Assembly: GCF_017255185.1 (NCBI RefSeq)
Contig: NZ_JAFKCZ010000010.1
Coordinates: forward strand, 1 to 64,000
DNA: 64,000 bases
Reading direction: 5' to 3'
Source: Parahaliea mediterranea
GTDB taxonomy: Bacteria; Pseudomonadota; Gammaproteobacteria; Pseudomonadales; Halieaceae
Position 1 is the stretch's first letter; each line of letters begins with the position of its first letter. Below, piece by piece: positions 17,771 through 27,940 of the stretch. The notes beneath the pieces were generated by a model. The model was not told the DNA's origin, did no database searches, and saw only the letters and a list, made by a program, of their open reading frames with translations. The position numbers and the translations under genes were made by a program.

Positions 17771-18958
17771 CTACATCCGGCCATCTAAATACTTTCCGGT
17801 TTCCTTATGCTGAAACTCCGGAATCATCTTATTAAACAGGCGCACAATATCCGCCTTACGCCTGACTGTCTGACTGCGCATCGCGTCTATTTCGCACAAG
17901 AAAGCATCCAGCAAATTATCATTGGACCAGTCTTCATTCTGCACAATACCTATAGAGCTAAACCTCGACATATCGAGATTTTCCTTCCCGGTAAAAAACT
18001 CTTCAAAGTCCTTTTCTCCGGTAGTATCACTTGCAAAAAAATACACAGGCCATTGTTTTCGGGGAATCAGCTCACCCACCCGCCGCCTTGCCTCTTCCTC
18101 ACTCTCGCAACGATAAGCCTGAAACCCGAGCTTATCGAGGAACTTTTCAGCAATATCACTAAACCTGACAAGGTCCAAGTTCTCGCTCAACTTGGGGAAG
18201 AAAATTTCGCGATTCTCACCTAACATACCTGACATCAAGCACAGCTCCCCTGACTCCTGAGGCGTGACAAAATATCTTCGCACATCACTCGGAGCGGAGA
18301 TCGGCTGCCGCTTTACAAAACGCTGATTGAATCCATGCAAAAGCGATCCGTCAGAAAAAGCCACGTTGGCAAACCGCGCTGTAGAAATCGGCAGGCTTCG
18401 GCTCTCCCTCATAAGAAACATTTCCATAATCAGCTTGCTCGCCCCCATCATATTGACGGGATTAGCGGCTTTATCCGTGGAAACGCAAAAGTACTTCTTT
18501 GCCCCCGAATTACGAGCCAAACAGATAGAGCTGATCGTATTGAGAATATTGACTTCGATCATACGCATAAGGGTATAGGGGTCTTTCTCACTACGAACAT
18601 GCTTTAGCGCAGACAGATTGAAAACGTAGTCATAAGGGCCCTCACTTTCAATCAGAGCCTCAAACTCTCGTGAACCGCAGTCAACCGCAAATGTTCTAAA
18701 GTCACCTTCTACGTAGCCGAGTGTGCTGCGAATGTCCCGCACAAGCTCAACCATATTGTTTTCACTGATATCTACCACGTGCAGGGAAAGTGGATTCCGC
18801 TTAAAAATCTCCCGAGTAACAGACTGCCCGATTGAGCCCGCTCCTCCTATCACCAGAAATCGACCAGAAGACACCTGCTCATCCAGCTCTTTCGCGTGCG
18901 TCTTAACATCGTCTTCGAACAGCTCCTTCTCGCGACCGATCAATTCAAGTACGTTCAT
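17771..18958 (-). CDS. UDP-GlcNAc 4,6-dehydratase-like SDR (LegB/PglF-type)
   Basis: The 395-residue extended SDR of the polysaccharide-biosynthesis CapD-like class has its Rossmann motif at LVIGGAGSIGQSV (about residues 36-48). ALKHVRSEKDPY and STDKAANPVNMMGASK follow. In the latter, Met replaces the usual catalytic Tyr (MxxxK instead of YxxxK), which is normal for the UDP-GlcNAc C4,C6-dehydratase PglF group. It should make UDP-4-keto-6-deoxy-GlcNAc. The aminotransferase partner is 2 bp upstream in the operon, the same pairing as legB-legC. Confidence 0.85.
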   Translation of the reverse strand: MNVLELIGREKELFEDDVKTHAKELDEQVSSGRFLVIGGAGSIGQSVTREIFKRNPLSLHVVDISENNMVELVRDIRSTLGYVEGDFRTFAVDCGSREFEALIESEGPYDYVFNLSALKHVRSEKDPYTLMRMIEVNILNTISSICLARNSGAKKYFCVSTDKAANPVNMMGASKLIMEMFLMRESRSLPISTARFANVAFSDGSLLHGFNQRFVKRQPISAPSDVRRYFVTPQESGELCLMSGMLGENREIFFPKLSENLDLVRFSDIAEKFLDKLGFQAYRCESEEEARRRVGELIPRKQWPVYFFASDTTGEKDFEEFFTGKENLDMSRFSSIGIVQNEDWSNDNLLDAFLCEIDAMRSQTVRRKADIVRLFNKMIPEFQHKETGKYLDGRM

Positions 18959-18960
18959 AG

Positions 18961-20160
18961 CTACTCCTGAATATTATTGGCGACCGCCGACGATTCTGGA
19001 ACACTGGATGGGATGTTCACAACCCGATCTTCGAGCCACTGCGAGTTCTCCAGACCGTCATGCTGGCAATGGCGATACATTTTCAAACGATTCATCAGTG
19101 TCCAAATCGGCCGGACCATCACCCCCTCTGCATTACAGTTATTGAGAAACTCATCGCGTTTTTCCCGCGACTCTAGCAAAACAGCATTCAACCAGTTATT
19201 TCTACGCGTTCCTTCGGGAGCCTCAATAAATTGTAATGGCGAGGAAGTGAGGATTTTTCTATAACGATCTGCAACTTCTGATTTTCGCTTCAGCATCTCC
19301 GGCAATCGTTCAGCCTGCGCGCAACCCAGCGCCGCATTGAGATTCGGCATACGATAGTTGTATCCAAGTTCATCATGCACAAATTCGTAAGCATGCGGGG
19401 ATTTGGCGGTCGTGGTTAGATGCTTGGCTCGAACAGCCAACGAAGCATCGTTCGTAATGATCATCCCTCCACCACCTGTCGTAATGACCTTATTTCCGTT
19501 AAAACTAAGGACTCCCAACTCACCAAAAGTACCAGTATGCTGCCATCCCCCAGATTGATTCCGTGAGGTACTCCCCAGTGACTCCGCAGCATCTTCAACA
19601 ACGGGAATACCCCACTCTTCGCACACCTCTTTAAGATCGGCAATACGACAGGGAATACCGAACGTGTGCATGGGAAGACATGCAGCCAGGCGCCGACCGC
19701 TGAATTTATTGATTATCTGCCCGTTCTTTCGTTCGGCATGCTTTTCCAGAAAAGTACTCAAGGCTATCGCGCTTAGCCCCAACGTATCACGATCCACATC
19801 AATAAATACTGGGGAGGCGCCAAGGTACTTAATGGCATTGCATGTTGCCACAAATGTGAGTGCCTGAGTAATCACATCAGTATTAGCTTCGACGCCGGCG
19901 AGCTGTAAAGAAACATGCAAGGCTGCTGTCCCATTGACCGTGGCGACCGCGTGATCTGCCCCAACAAAGTCAGCAATCTTTCTCTCAAACTCAGCGACTT
20001 TCTCACCGACAGAAGAAACAAAGTTTGAATCAATACAATCTACAAGATACTGACGTTCGTTACCCTCAAAAATCGGACGGTGCAACGGTACGGGACCAGC
20101 TCCATACAGCCTCCTTATCTCCTGCATCAATTCCAGATAGCTCGCATCGCTGTGGTTCAT
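18961..20160 (-). CDS. LegC-type PLP-dependent sugar aminotransferase
   Basis: The product has 399 residues from ATG 20160. TTG 20226 and ATG 20169 are alternative starts. It is a DegT/DnrJ/EryC1 aminotransferase with SSVGEKVAEFE, VNGTAALHVSLQLAG (PLP phosphate), VEDAAESLGS (PLP Asp) and LSFNGNKVITTGGGGM (Schiff-base Lys). The last motif with NGNK and the TTTAKSPHAYEF stretch are characteristic of LegC-family enzymes. It should aminate C4 of the keto sugar made by the downstream dehydratase, giving UDP-2-acetamido-4-amino-trideoxyhexose. No LegI or LegG homologue is in the window, so full legionaminic acid synthesis is not supported here. Confidence 0.87.
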   Translation of the reverse strand: MNHSDASYLELMQEIRRLYGAGPVPLHRPIFEGNERQYLVDCIDSNFVSSVGEKVAEFERKIADFVGADHAVATVNGTAALHVSLQLAGVEANTDVITQALTFVATCNAIKYLGASPVFIDVDRDTLGLSAIALSTFLEKHAERKNGQIINKFSGRRLAACLPMHTFGIPCRIADLKEVCEEWGIPVVEDAAESLGSTSRNQSGGWQHTGTFGELGVLSFNGNKVITTGGGGMIITNDASLAVRAKHLTTTAKSPHAYEFVHDELGYNYRMPNLNAALGCAQAERLPEMLKRKSEVADRYRKILTSSPLQFIEAPEGTRRNNWLNAVLLESREKRDEFLNNCNAEGVMVRPIWTLMNRLKMYRHCQHDGLENSQWLEDRVVNIPSSVPESSAVANNIQE

Positions 20161-20226
20161 AATCTGCATCTGCCGTCTTGGATCGCTATAATCTATAGGT
20201 TTGTCAGGTCTACGGTTACCCAACAA

Positions 20227-21105
20227 TCAGTTGTTCAAGTAACCCAGCTTAGATAAAGTGCCGCCAACCAGATTTTCTAGATGTGCGACTTCGTCTGACG
20301 AAAATGCGGAGCGCCCCTTCCCTAGACTGGACGCAGACACGTCGCTAACCGCTTTAGCCACTACCTCTGGCTCCGCAACCATACCAAGAAAATTGAGTAT
20401 TCGAGTAAGCTGCCTGGCTGGATCAGTGACTATGTCCTCATATCGCAGCCTAACTACACGGTCTTCGCGAATGCCTTCAAAAGCTCTTTCGGCAAGTTCG
20501 TTGCAGCGCTGCCACTGCAAGGCACAAATCTCATTCAGAGAAAATTGACTTACCAACTCATCCATGTCTTTAGTCGCCGGCCCCCAGAAGGCGAGGCGAT
20601 TCTCCTTGGAAAATACTCGGTGAATGCGGCTTCCAAGGTAGCGAACTCCGTAATACGGAATATCCGTCGGAGGTACAAAACGCAGTTTCTGGAGTAGATA
20701 TGGGACGTCCATCTCCGCAGTCCATCTCAAACGAGCTGATCCTGTTGCATCAATACCATCGCGATATATGTATATATACTTCGCTTCTGGAAGCACCCGA
20801 TCAACAAACGGTACTCTGAGGCTGTTGGCGCAGGTCTTTTCAACTACTACCCCTGCTGATCGTGTTCTCGCAACCCAATCGAACTTGCTTCGAATATAGC
20901 CTCGGACAAATGACGTCGCCAAGTCGGCAGGAAATTCATCGGAAGGGTGACGCAGGTTTCCATGTCGCCAAATATAGTTAATTTCGTCGCACGGCCACGT
21001 TGCGACACCATCCATACGACAAAGAATATCACGAAGCATATTGGTTCCGGATCTCGGGGCACCAATTATCACCAGCGGAAGATATTGCATATCAGATTTA
21101 TTCAT
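20227..21105 (-). CDS. Sulfotransferase family protein
   Basis: The 292-residue PAPS-dependent sulfotransferase-like protein carries the 5'-phosphosulfate-binding loop VIIGAPRSGTNMLRDIL at the N-terminus. The 3'-phosphate-binding region is YIYIYRDGIDATGSARLRW (about residue 110), and LRYEDIVTDPARQL is the usual C-terminal helix motif. It probably adds sulfate to a hydroxyl of the surface glycan. The acceptor cannot be told from sequence. It overlaps the glycosyltransferase stop by 8 bp. A second sulfotransferase lies seven genes upstream in the same operon. Confidence 0.85.
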   Translation of the reverse strand: MNKSDMQYLPLVIIGAPRSGTNMLRDILCRMDGVATWPCDEINYIWRHGNLRHPSDEFPADLATSFVRGYIRSKFDWVARTRSAGVVVEKTCANSLRVPFVDRVLPEAKYIYIYRDGIDATGSARLRWTAEMDVPYLLQKLRFVPPTDIPYYGVRYLGSRIHRVFSKENRLAFWGPATKDMDELVSQFSLNEICALQWQRCNELAERAFEGIREDRVVRLRYEDIVTDPARQLTRILNFLGMVAEPEVVAKAVSDVSASSLGKGRSAFSSDEVAHLENLVGGTLSKLGYLNN

Positions 21106-22249
21106 CCGAAATCTCTACCCCGAGTTCTCGATACAAGCTTAGATGCTGCTTCTGTATGGCACATATGTCGAAGCTGGCTTCAGCCATATTGCGGCCCGCA
21201 ACTCCGAATTGTTGACGAATACTTGCGTCTTCTATCAGCTTTGAAACTGATTTAGTCAAGCGGTCAATATCATGCAAGGGGACGAGATATCCATTCACAC
21301 CATCGCTTACAACTTCCCTCACACCCGGGACATCAAACGCTGCTATCGGAACTCCACTAGCAGCCGCCTCAAGCAATGCCCGAGGAACACCTTCCCGGTA
21401 GGAAGGAAAGAGCATGATATCAGCATGCTGAAGCCGCTCGGGTATATCTGTTACTTTTCCAAGAAATGTAAAACTAGTCTGGCTCTGAACCCAAGATTCT
21501 GGCACAGCATCGGGATGCACTTTATCCAACTCACCGGCCCAGTAAAATTTTACTTCGGGGTTTAATTTTGTAATGCGTTCCGCAACTGCGGCAAATTCCG
21601 CGACCCCCTTCTGCCATATTAATCGCCCCACCATCAGAATAACGAGAGGGCAGTTTTCGAGACTCTCTTGCTGCATGCGAAATCGCGACAAATCCACCCC
21701 GGAGCCAATGATCAAATGACTTATTTCTTCTCTAACCCATGCATTGGATATAAATAGCTCCCGGTCGTCACGATTTTGAAAAATTGTGGCATCACAACGA
21801 GGAACTGCCATTCGATAGCCAATTCCGGCAAGCTTCGACAACCAGCCGCCCTTTATGAAAGCGTGCCCCAATCCGGTAATAGTATTTACCACGGCAGGAG
21901 AACCATTGCGCTTTGATTTTCCTACCAAGGTGCCAAGAATTACCGGCTTAGCATGAAAATTGTGTACCAGCACCGGATGATAGGTATGAAGAATTCTGCG
22001 AAAACGCAACCAGGCGAGAAAGTCGACAAGCGGTGAGAAACCTCCCCGACTGAAATGCACGACCTCCAGTTTTACCCCAGCTTCAACGAGAGACCGGCTT
22101 TCTGCGTCATCCGCAGTGGCAATAACTACTTCCCAGCCTTGACTCAAAAAATGCCGAATAATTCCAGATCGTGAACTCGTTAGGGCATACCCACGATTCG
22201 CAGAAAACAACACACAAGGGGCACGCTCATTTGCCTGCGAGCTGGACAT
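21098..22249 (-). CDS. Glycosyltransferase family 4
   Basis: The 383-residue GT-B glycosyltransferase has an N-terminal acceptor domain including HNFHAKPVILGTLVG and NTITGLGHAFIKGG. The C-terminal GT4 donor domain contains MVGRLIWQKGVAEF, a PSYREGVPRALLEAAASGVP motif (the E-x7-E pair) and VPGVREVV. The NTITGLG signature resembles WbaZ/PglA-like enzymes that act early on lipid-linked acceptors. It is adjacent to asnB (no gap) and overlaps the sulfotransferase. Confidence 0.88.
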   Translation of the reverse strand: MSSSQANERAPCVLFSANRGYALTSSRSGIIRHFLSQGWEVVIATADDAESRSLVEAGVKLEVVHFSRGGFSPLVDFLAWLRFRRILHTYHPVLVHNFHAKPVILGTLVGKSKRNGSPAVVNTITGLGHAFIKGGWLSKLAGIGYRMAVPRCDATIFQNRDDRELFISNAWVREEISHLIIGSGVDLSRFRMQQESLENCPLVILMVGRLIWQKGVAEFAAVAERITKLNPEVKFYWAGELDKVHPDAVPESWVQSQTSFTFLGKVTDIPERLQHADIMLFPSYREGVPRALLEAAASGVPIAAFDVPGVREVVSDGVNGYLVPLHDIDRLTKSVSKLIEDASIRQQFGVAGRNMAEASFDICAIQKQHLSLYRELGVEISDE

Positions 22250-24181
22250 TTAGCCATACTCCTCAAGCCACGCCTGGAACATTAGCACATCCCACAGATA
22301 GGCATGCCAACGACGCTCGCCACTTATATGCTCGTTCCACATTGTTCTGATTTGCATTGGCTTGAAGTATCCCTCTTCTCGCAACCGGCGCTCACACAAC
22401 AACGTTTCCGCCCAGTCTCGCAGCGGTCCGCGAAGCCAATGCTCAATCGGTACACCGAAACCCATTTTTGGCCGATCCATTAGTTTGGAAGGAATATAGC
22501 GATTCAATACCTGTCTTAACAGCCACTTTCCCTGCCCGTCGCGGAATTTGTACGCCGTCGGCACCCTCCAGGCAAACTCCACCACCCGATGATCCAGCAG
22601 CGGCACTCGCGCCTCCAGACTCACCGCCATACTGGCCCGATCAACCTTGGTAAGAATATCGTCAGGCAGATACGTCATCATATCTAGATACATCATGCGC
22701 TCACGAAGACCAGGCAGGTTCGGTAACCGGCTTGGCTGGCCTAGCAGCGTAACGGGCTCTGTTGCGCCGATAACCAGTTGATCAGGCTGCTTGGCGTGAG
22801 ACACGAGATCGCGGTAGAAGGAGGTGTCACTGGAATTTGACAGAATTTCAGCCAACTTGGGGAGCCGATCGGCGAGATGCTTGATGTGGTACCTACTCGG
22901 CAGGAGTTGCATGGCCTTCTCCAGTGGGTACCCCGGCGAATGTGTCATAATGAAGGCCGCCAGCTTGCGCGCCGGCAGAGGTATTCGGCTCAATTTTCGC
23001 CACACTTGCTCAGCCTTGAAATAGCGACCATAGCCGTAGAACAACTCATCCCCCCCGTCACCGGAAAGGCTAACCGTAACGTGCTGGCGGGCAAGCTGGC
23101 TGACAAGAAACGTAGGTATCTGCGAGGAATCTGAAAATGGCTCGTCATATATGGACGGCAATTTTGGTATCACCGCCATTGCCTGCTCAGGCGTCACATA
23201 CAGTTCAGTATGATCCGTACCGAGGTACTCGGCTACGCCGCGGGCGTGCACAGCTTCGTTGTAGCCCTCCTCATGGAAACCTATGGAGAAGGTTTTTACT
23301 GCCCGATCAGTCTGCGACTGCATCATTGCAACAACAGTTGAGGAATCATAGCCACCGGATAGAAAAGCCCCAAGTGGCACATCCGCCGCCATACGTCGTT
23401 TTACCGCATCGCGCAGGAGGACATCGAGTTCATCGACAAGTTCTTCGGGATCGTCAACGATGGAGGCGGCGTTACCCTGCTCGGCGAGCCGGCCCAGATT
23501 CCAGTAACACTGCGGCCCGCTCACGACTCGTCCCCTATCGCGGATGGTCACGAAGTGAGCCGCTGGGAGCTTGGCAATTCCCTTGTAAATACTCCGGGGT
23601 GACGGAACGTAACCATGCCGCATAAACTGGGCCAACGCATCTCGATCTACAGAGCCTTGCCACTTGGGGTGTGCGGCCAAGGCCTTAAGCTCAGAGCCAA
23701 ACAGAAAGGTATCACCGCTGCGTCCGTAGTAGAGGGGCTTCTCACCCATGCGATCCCTGGCCAGAATCAAGGTCTGCTCAACGGTATCCCATAGAGCGAA
23801 AGCAAACATTCCGTTAACTCGCTCCAGAGCCTTCTGCACTCCCCAGTACCGTAAGGCGGCGAGCAGGGTTTCCGTATCCGAATGCCCCCGCCAGTCGAAA
23901 ACAAGACCCTCACGAACCATCTGGTTGCGCAAATCCTGGTGATTGTAGAGCTCGCCGTTGTAAGCCAGCACGTACCGACCACACGGCGATTGCATCGGCT
24001 GGTGACCGGCAGCAGAAAGGTCCAGAATGGAAAGACGACGGTGCGCCAATGCCAGCCCGGCGGCTTCATGGGCCCAGACTCCCGCATCATCAGGACCCCG
24101 AGCTGCAATTTTGCCAGCCATATGCTCCGCAACAGTAGCCTTGGCTAATTCGTTACTCCAGAAACCCACAAATCCGCACAT
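22250..24181 (-). CDS. Glutamine-dependent asparagine synthase-type amidotransferase
   Basis: The 643-residue AsnB-like enzyme has its N-terminal Ntn glutaminase intact (catalytic Cys2 in MCGFVGFW, with RGPDDAG, LAHRRLSILD and YNGELYNH). The C-terminal ATP-pyrophosphatase domain shows AFLSGGYDSSTVVA, where the usual SGGLDSS loop has Tyr for Leu, and SGDGGDELFYGYGRY. Such genes inside O-antigen clusters (WbpS/WbmI-like) amidate uronic acid carboxyls rather than aspartate. That role is favoured here by context, but a housekeeping asparagine synthetase cannot be excluded. A 152-bp gap precedes it. Confidence 0.88.
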   Translation of the reverse strand: MCGFVGFWSNELAKATVAEHMAGKIAARGPDDAGVWAHEAAGLALAHRRLSILDLSAAGHQPMQSPCGRYVLAYNGELYNHQDLRNQMVREGLVFDWRGHSDTETLLAALRYWGVQKALERVNGMFAFALWDTVEQTLILARDRMGEKPLYYGRSGDTFLFGSELKALAAHPKWQGSVDRDALAQFMRHGYVPSPRSIYKGIAKLPAAHFVTIRDRGRVVSGPQCYWNLGRLAEQGNAASIVDDPEELVDELDVLLRDAVKRRMAADVPLGAFLSGGYDSSTVVAMMQSQTDRAVKTFSIGFHEEGYNEAVHARGVAEYLGTDHTELYVTPEQAMAVIPKLPSIYDEPFSDSSQIPTFLVSQLARQHVTVSLSGDGGDELFYGYGRYFKAEQVWRKLSRIPLPARKLAAFIMTHSPGYPLEKAMQLLPSRYHIKHLADRLPKLAEILSNSSDTSFYRDLVSHAKQPDQLVIGATEPVTLLGQPSRLPNLPGLRERMMYLDMMTYLPDDILTKVDRASMAVSLEARVPLLDHRVVEFAWRVPTAYKFRDGQGKWLLRQVLNRYIPSKLMDRPKMGFGVPIEHWLRGPLRDWAETLLCERRLREEGYFKPMQIRTMWNEHISGERRWHAYLWDVLMFQAWLEEYG

Positions 24182-24333
24182 GGACTAACGATCCATCGAA
24201 TCAGTATAAAGAAAACACGCGTTACTGCCACTGCAGCCATCGAAGTGACTCATCCTGGAGCTCGGAATAACGGTCACTTTCAGATCACGAGCACACTGAA
24301 GCTTACCCCCCAAACTCTCGGGGCTTCCAACAC

Positions 24334-25476
24334 TCACGCCGGCCCCCTATTCGACAAATTCTGATACAACTCCGCGTACTCCGCGACAACTGCCTGTAAA
24401 CTGTAGTTCGCTATAACGCGATTCCGAGCCGCCCGACCCAACGCTTTACGCTCTGCGTCTGTCTTTTGCAGTAGCTCATTTATTCCCTGAGCTAGAGATT
24501 CGCTATCAGAAGGCGGAACAACAATACCTGTGTTCTGTACAATTTCGGCGCTGTCGCCTACATCTGTGGTCACGCAAGGAACTCCGCAAGCCATCGCCTC
24601 TCCCAGTACATTCGGAAACGCCTCACTCCAAGAAGAAAGACAGAAAACATCCATGGCTTGCATCAAATCATGAATATCCTCACGCTCTCCAATAAAGCGA
24701 AATCGCTCTTCCAGCTGGCGCGGTACAATTCCAGCCAAGGCGGGATTTTCCAAATTTACGTTACGGCCGACCAACAGACACACCACGTCGGCGCGGTGGC
24801 GCATGACATCAACAACAGAGCGGAGGAAAGCCGCATGCCCCTTCATGGGATGAAAGCGCGCCACATGACCAACAACTATCGCATCTTGCGAAATGGATAA
24901 GGCATCCCTAATTACGCTGCTACGCTCTGTAGCTGGCCGCCATCGCTCAGTGTCGAAGCCATTTGGAATGACTCGACCTTTTGCAGAGGCAAAGCCAAAA
25001 GACTCGTGCTGCTGACGCGATAGCTGACAATTGTATACGATGGTATTCACCTTCGGCGAAAGCCACCGGTTGCTACGAATAACTTGCCGCGTCAATGGTT
25101 TCTCTGGCGCTAGCGAATAAAGGCTATGTCGCACATTCCAAACAACAGCAGGTCGAGGCCCTGGCGCCATTCGAGCCGCTACATTCGCCGCTAGGTTTCC
25201 GTGATACATCCAGCCCTGGATTACGTCAGGTTTTACTTCTCTTACTATTTTTCTAAGCTTCCATAGAGCTGCCGCGCCCGGCAAACCCCGGGACATCTCC
25301 AACGTATAAACCTCCACGCCCAACGCACGAATAACAGCCCCATAACTACCTTCATTGCTAAGTGATATAACAGAGCAATCAGACGAGCCGGCCAATCCAC
25401 CACCGAGCAAGTTTACGAGTACACGTTCTGCGCCACCACGAGAGAGACCAGTAATAACATGCAGAACTTTACCCAT
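24334..25476 (-). CDS. Glycosyltransferase family 4
   Basis: The 380-residue GT-B enzyme has an N-terminal GLSRGGAERVLVNLL acceptor-domain motif. Its C-terminal donor domain includes VARFHPMKGHAAFL, FCLSSWSEAFPNVLGEAMACGVPCV (E-x7-E) and TDVGDSAEIV. It probably adds one sugar to the lipid-linked repeat unit at the cytoplasmic face. Its start overlaps the polymerase-like gene by 8 bp. It resembles the third GT4 of the operon (26.8-27.9 kb) in the GGAER and VGDSA motifs, so the two may be paralogues. Confidence 0.9.
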   Translation of the reverse strand: MGKVLHVITGLSRGGAERVLVNLLGGGLAGSSDCSVISLSNEGSYGAVIRALGVEVYTLEMSRGLPGAAALWKLRKIVREVKPDVIQGWMYHGNLAANVAARMAPGPRPAVVWNVRHSLYSLAPEKPLTRQVIRSNRWLSPKVNTIVYNCQLSRQQHESFGFASAKGRVIPNGFDTERWRPATERSSVIRDALSISQDAIVVGHVARFHPMKGHAAFLRSVVDVMRHRADVVCLLVGRNVNLENPALAGIVPRQLEERFRFIGEREDIHDLMQAMDVFCLSSWSEAFPNVLGEAMACGVPCVTTDVGDSAEIVQNTGIVVPPSDSESLAQGINELLQKTDAERKALGRAARNRVIANYSLQAVVAEYAELYQNLSNRGPA

Positions 25477-26674
25477 GATCTAGAAGGTCACGCCGTGAAC
25501 TTTGGCTCACATTTGAACCATACTTTAATCCGCTGGAATTCCTATTAACATCTGTGGCCACAACTAAACCAACCAAAATTATGATACCTCTAAGCTCGAA
25601 TAAATTATGCGAGGATAAAGAGAGGCCTAACAGACCACAGAATAAAACAAACGATCTCTCCATTTTACTTTTCCACGTTAGAAGCAGTGCCACCACAAAG
25701 AGAATCGTGAAAAAAAACAACCCAACCATTCCACCATCTACTAGGCTACGAAGCATCATATTGTGTGGCCCGGGTTCCATTCTGTAAACGAACCCATATC
25801 CGCGACCAAATAGCCAGGCCTCCTGAATCAATTCCCAGCTATTGCTCACAGCGCTTAAGCGCTCACCAAAAATTTTATCGATAAAAAAATCCCAACCATC
25901 CTGTCTGGCACCTGCTTTCAGGGCCCATACGACACATAAGAAAGCCGCAATAGCAAGCGGAAAAAGTACGCCTACAGTAGTCACTCTGGAAATGGCGACC
26001 GTAAAATCATTGGAACGATTAATCCACAACAGAACCACGGCGGAAAGAACGAATATATACGATATCGCGCCCCCCATAGATCTTGTTGCTGAAATGGCGA
26101 CTCCGCAGAGGAGAAAAGCAAAAACGTTCCAGTATGATGACTTGTCATCACACCGCAACCTTAACGCAGCAACCATCAGTACTATGGCTATAAAACTTGC
26201 GTTGTTCGGATTTCCTATAGTGAATGAAGGGCGCCCCCACGCTGAACTTTCACTCACATGAAGGAAACCAACATCAAGGATCAATAGAAGCACAAGGAGA
26301 GCAAGTAGAACTAAAGAGACAGAGCTTACTTCGAAAGCAAGAAAACCTCTAAGTTGGTAACCGAAAACCATCAGGACAAGACTGTACAAAAACATCACTG
26401 AATGCTTGCTCCAATGACCATCAAGTAGCGCAACAGGCATACTACTTAGAACATAGAAAATGAATAGCATTAAAAGAAACAGGGCTCGCGAATCTACCCT
26501 TAGACGAAGTAAAGCCGGCGCCCGAACAAAACAGACAACCAACAAAGCAACGAGAGTTAAGGGCCATGGCCTGACAGAGATGGCCCCAACCGAGTAAAGA
26601 TAAGCATCTATCTCGAAGACAAAAAAGCCAATCAACAGAAGGGCTAAAAAATTGGAATGGAGGCTAAGCCGCAT
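25469..26674 (-). CDS. O-antigen ligase/polymerase family protein (Wzy/WaaL-like)
   Basis: The 401-residue polytopic protein has about 10-11 hydrophobic segments. A large periplasmic loop precedes GYGFVYRMEPGPHNMMLRSLVDGGMVGLFFF. The H-N in that stretch is the signature of the Wzy_C/O-antigen-ligase domain. Another conserved-looking stretch is RPSFTIGNPNNASF. It may polymerise repeat units with Wzx and Wzz or ligate glycan to lipid A. Sequence alone does not separate Wzy from WaaL. It overlaps the downstream glycosyltransferase by 8 bp. Confidence 0.8.
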   Translation of the reverse strand: MRLSLHSNFLALLLIGFFVFEIDAYLYSVGAISVRPWPLTLVALLVVCFVRAPALLRLRVDSRALFLLMLFIFYVLSSMPVALLDGHWSKHSVMFLYSLVLMVFGYQLRGFLAFEVSSVSLVLLALLVLLLILDVGFLHVSESSAWGRPSFTIGNPNNASFIAIVLMVAALRLRCDDKSSYWNVFAFLLCGVAISATRSMGGAISYIFVLSAVVLLWINRSNDFTVAISRVTTVGVLFPLAIAAFLCVVWALKAGARQDGWDFFIDKIFGERLSAVSNSWELIQEAWLFGRGYGFVYRMEPGPHNMMLRSLVDGGMVGLFFFTILFVVALLLTWKSKMERSFVLFCGLLGLSLSSHNLFELRGIIILVGLVVATDVNRNSSGLKYGSNVSQSSRRDLLDHG

Positions 26675-26795
26675 TAGTCGTCTTTAGTGTCGTTTTGAAC
26701 GGATGGGCGCAATCGATTAGTCAGGCTACTTTCTACCGAAGGAAACCTCCCCCGAAACGCAGGCAAACATACCAACAATAAAATTAGACGGTAAC

Positions 26796-27935
26796 TCATC
26801 CGAAACTGCTAACTTTTCTGAAAGCAGACTCGGTCTTATCGCAAAGAACGTCCACTGAAAAATTCTGCACTATTCGCGAACGCAACTCCTCAGCCGGAAA
26901 CTCCCCCGCCCAATCCTCATACGTACTAATTTCTCGAGCAAGTGAGTTCACATCTCCCGGCTGAACTATTCGGCCCAAACCACCTACAATACTCGCACTG
27001 TCACCCACATTGGTAACAATACATGGCGTTCCGCAGGCCATTGCCTCACCCACCACGTTCGTGAATCCTTCTCCATGGGAGCACGAAACAAGAACGTCCA
27101 GGGCGGTATAAACAGCGGGCATATCATTCCGGGGCCCCGCCCAGATCACCTTGCCCTGAACACCTAACTCATCCGCCAATCTTTGCAGGCTCTGATTATG
27201 GTGGTCGTTACCACCTCCCACGATCACAAAACGCACATTAACATTCCGCTGAGCGACGAGGCCCGCCGCGCGCAGAAAAACATCGTGCCCTTTAATTGGA
27301 TCGAATCGGCCAACTATCCCCACTAACAGCGAATCGCTACCCACACCCCAATTCGTCCGCAAATGCTTTGCAGGTTCCAGCTTTGGCTGGAAAACATGCG
27401 TATCGATACCGTTAACTATCACTTCGAATCGCTTCGGCCTAAACCCGCGCTGACTGACTGCATAATCGGCGCCAACCCAAGAGTTGGCAATAATCAATGG
27501 TACGGTGGGCGACAACCATGAACAGAGCCGCTCGGGAAGCAGGCGTTCCCAGTTAAGCTGGATATTTGACGTTCTAAAGCCCCACACAAGTTGACTGTTT
27601 CGCTTCCCTCGCGTCGCCAACCAAGCGTAAAAATTGCTAAGATGCAGCATACTGTAAACAACGTCAGGCTGAGCTTCCGAAAGCAGCCTTCGCAACCGCC
27701 TCGGAATATCAATTAACTGTAAAAGCCGGGCTGCTTTACTTTGCCTCCTGCTATCACACACCGGCACCCAATTAATCCTTGGGTTTTCAAGCAGCACTCG
27801 ACCACTTTCCCCACCCGGGAAAAAAGTTGCAACCGTTACTTCGTGACCACGTTCGGCGAGGACACGGGCAAGCACCACCAACTGCCGCTCAGCCCCACCG
27901 ATCGACAATTGACCAATAACAAAAACAATCCGCAT
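26796..27935 (-). CDS. Glycosyltransferase family 4
   Basis: The product has 379 residues from ATG 27935, with a GTG at 27941 as an alternative start. It is a GT-B enzyme with VIGQLSIGGAERQLV at the N-terminus. The donor-domain motifs are VGRFDPIKGHDVFL, CSHGEGFTNVVGEAMACGTPCI (E-x7-E) and TNVGDSASIV. It is probably the enzyme adding another sugar of the repeat. It lies directly after a sulfotransferase gene. The 120 bp downstream of it hold no gene. Confidence 0.9.
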   Translation of the reverse strand: MRIVFVIGQLSIGGAERQLVVLARVLAERGHEVTVATFFPGGESGRVLLENPRINWVPVCDSRRQSKAARLLQLIDIPRRLRRLLSEAQPDVVYSMLHLSNFYAWLATRGKRNSQLVWGFRTSNIQLNWERLLPERLCSWLSPTVPLIIANSWVGADYAVSQRGFRPKRFEVIVNGIDTHVFQPKLEPAKHLRTNWGVGSDSLLVGIVGRFDPIKGHDVFLRAAGLVAQRNVNVRFVIVGGGNDHHNQSLQRLADELGVQGKVIWAGPRNDMPAVYTALDVLVSCSHGEGFTNVVGEAMACGTPCIVTNVGDSASIVGGLGRIVQPGDVNSLAREISTYEDWAGEFPAEELRSRIVQNFSVDVLCDKTESAFRKVSSFG

Positions 27936-27940
27936 GCACA

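Noticed and set aside
17771-20160. Full legionaminic or pseudaminic acid pathway
   Set aside because: Only LegB- and LegC-like enzymes are present. No NeuB-type synthase, CMP-sugar synthetase or NDP-sugar hydrolase was found in the window.
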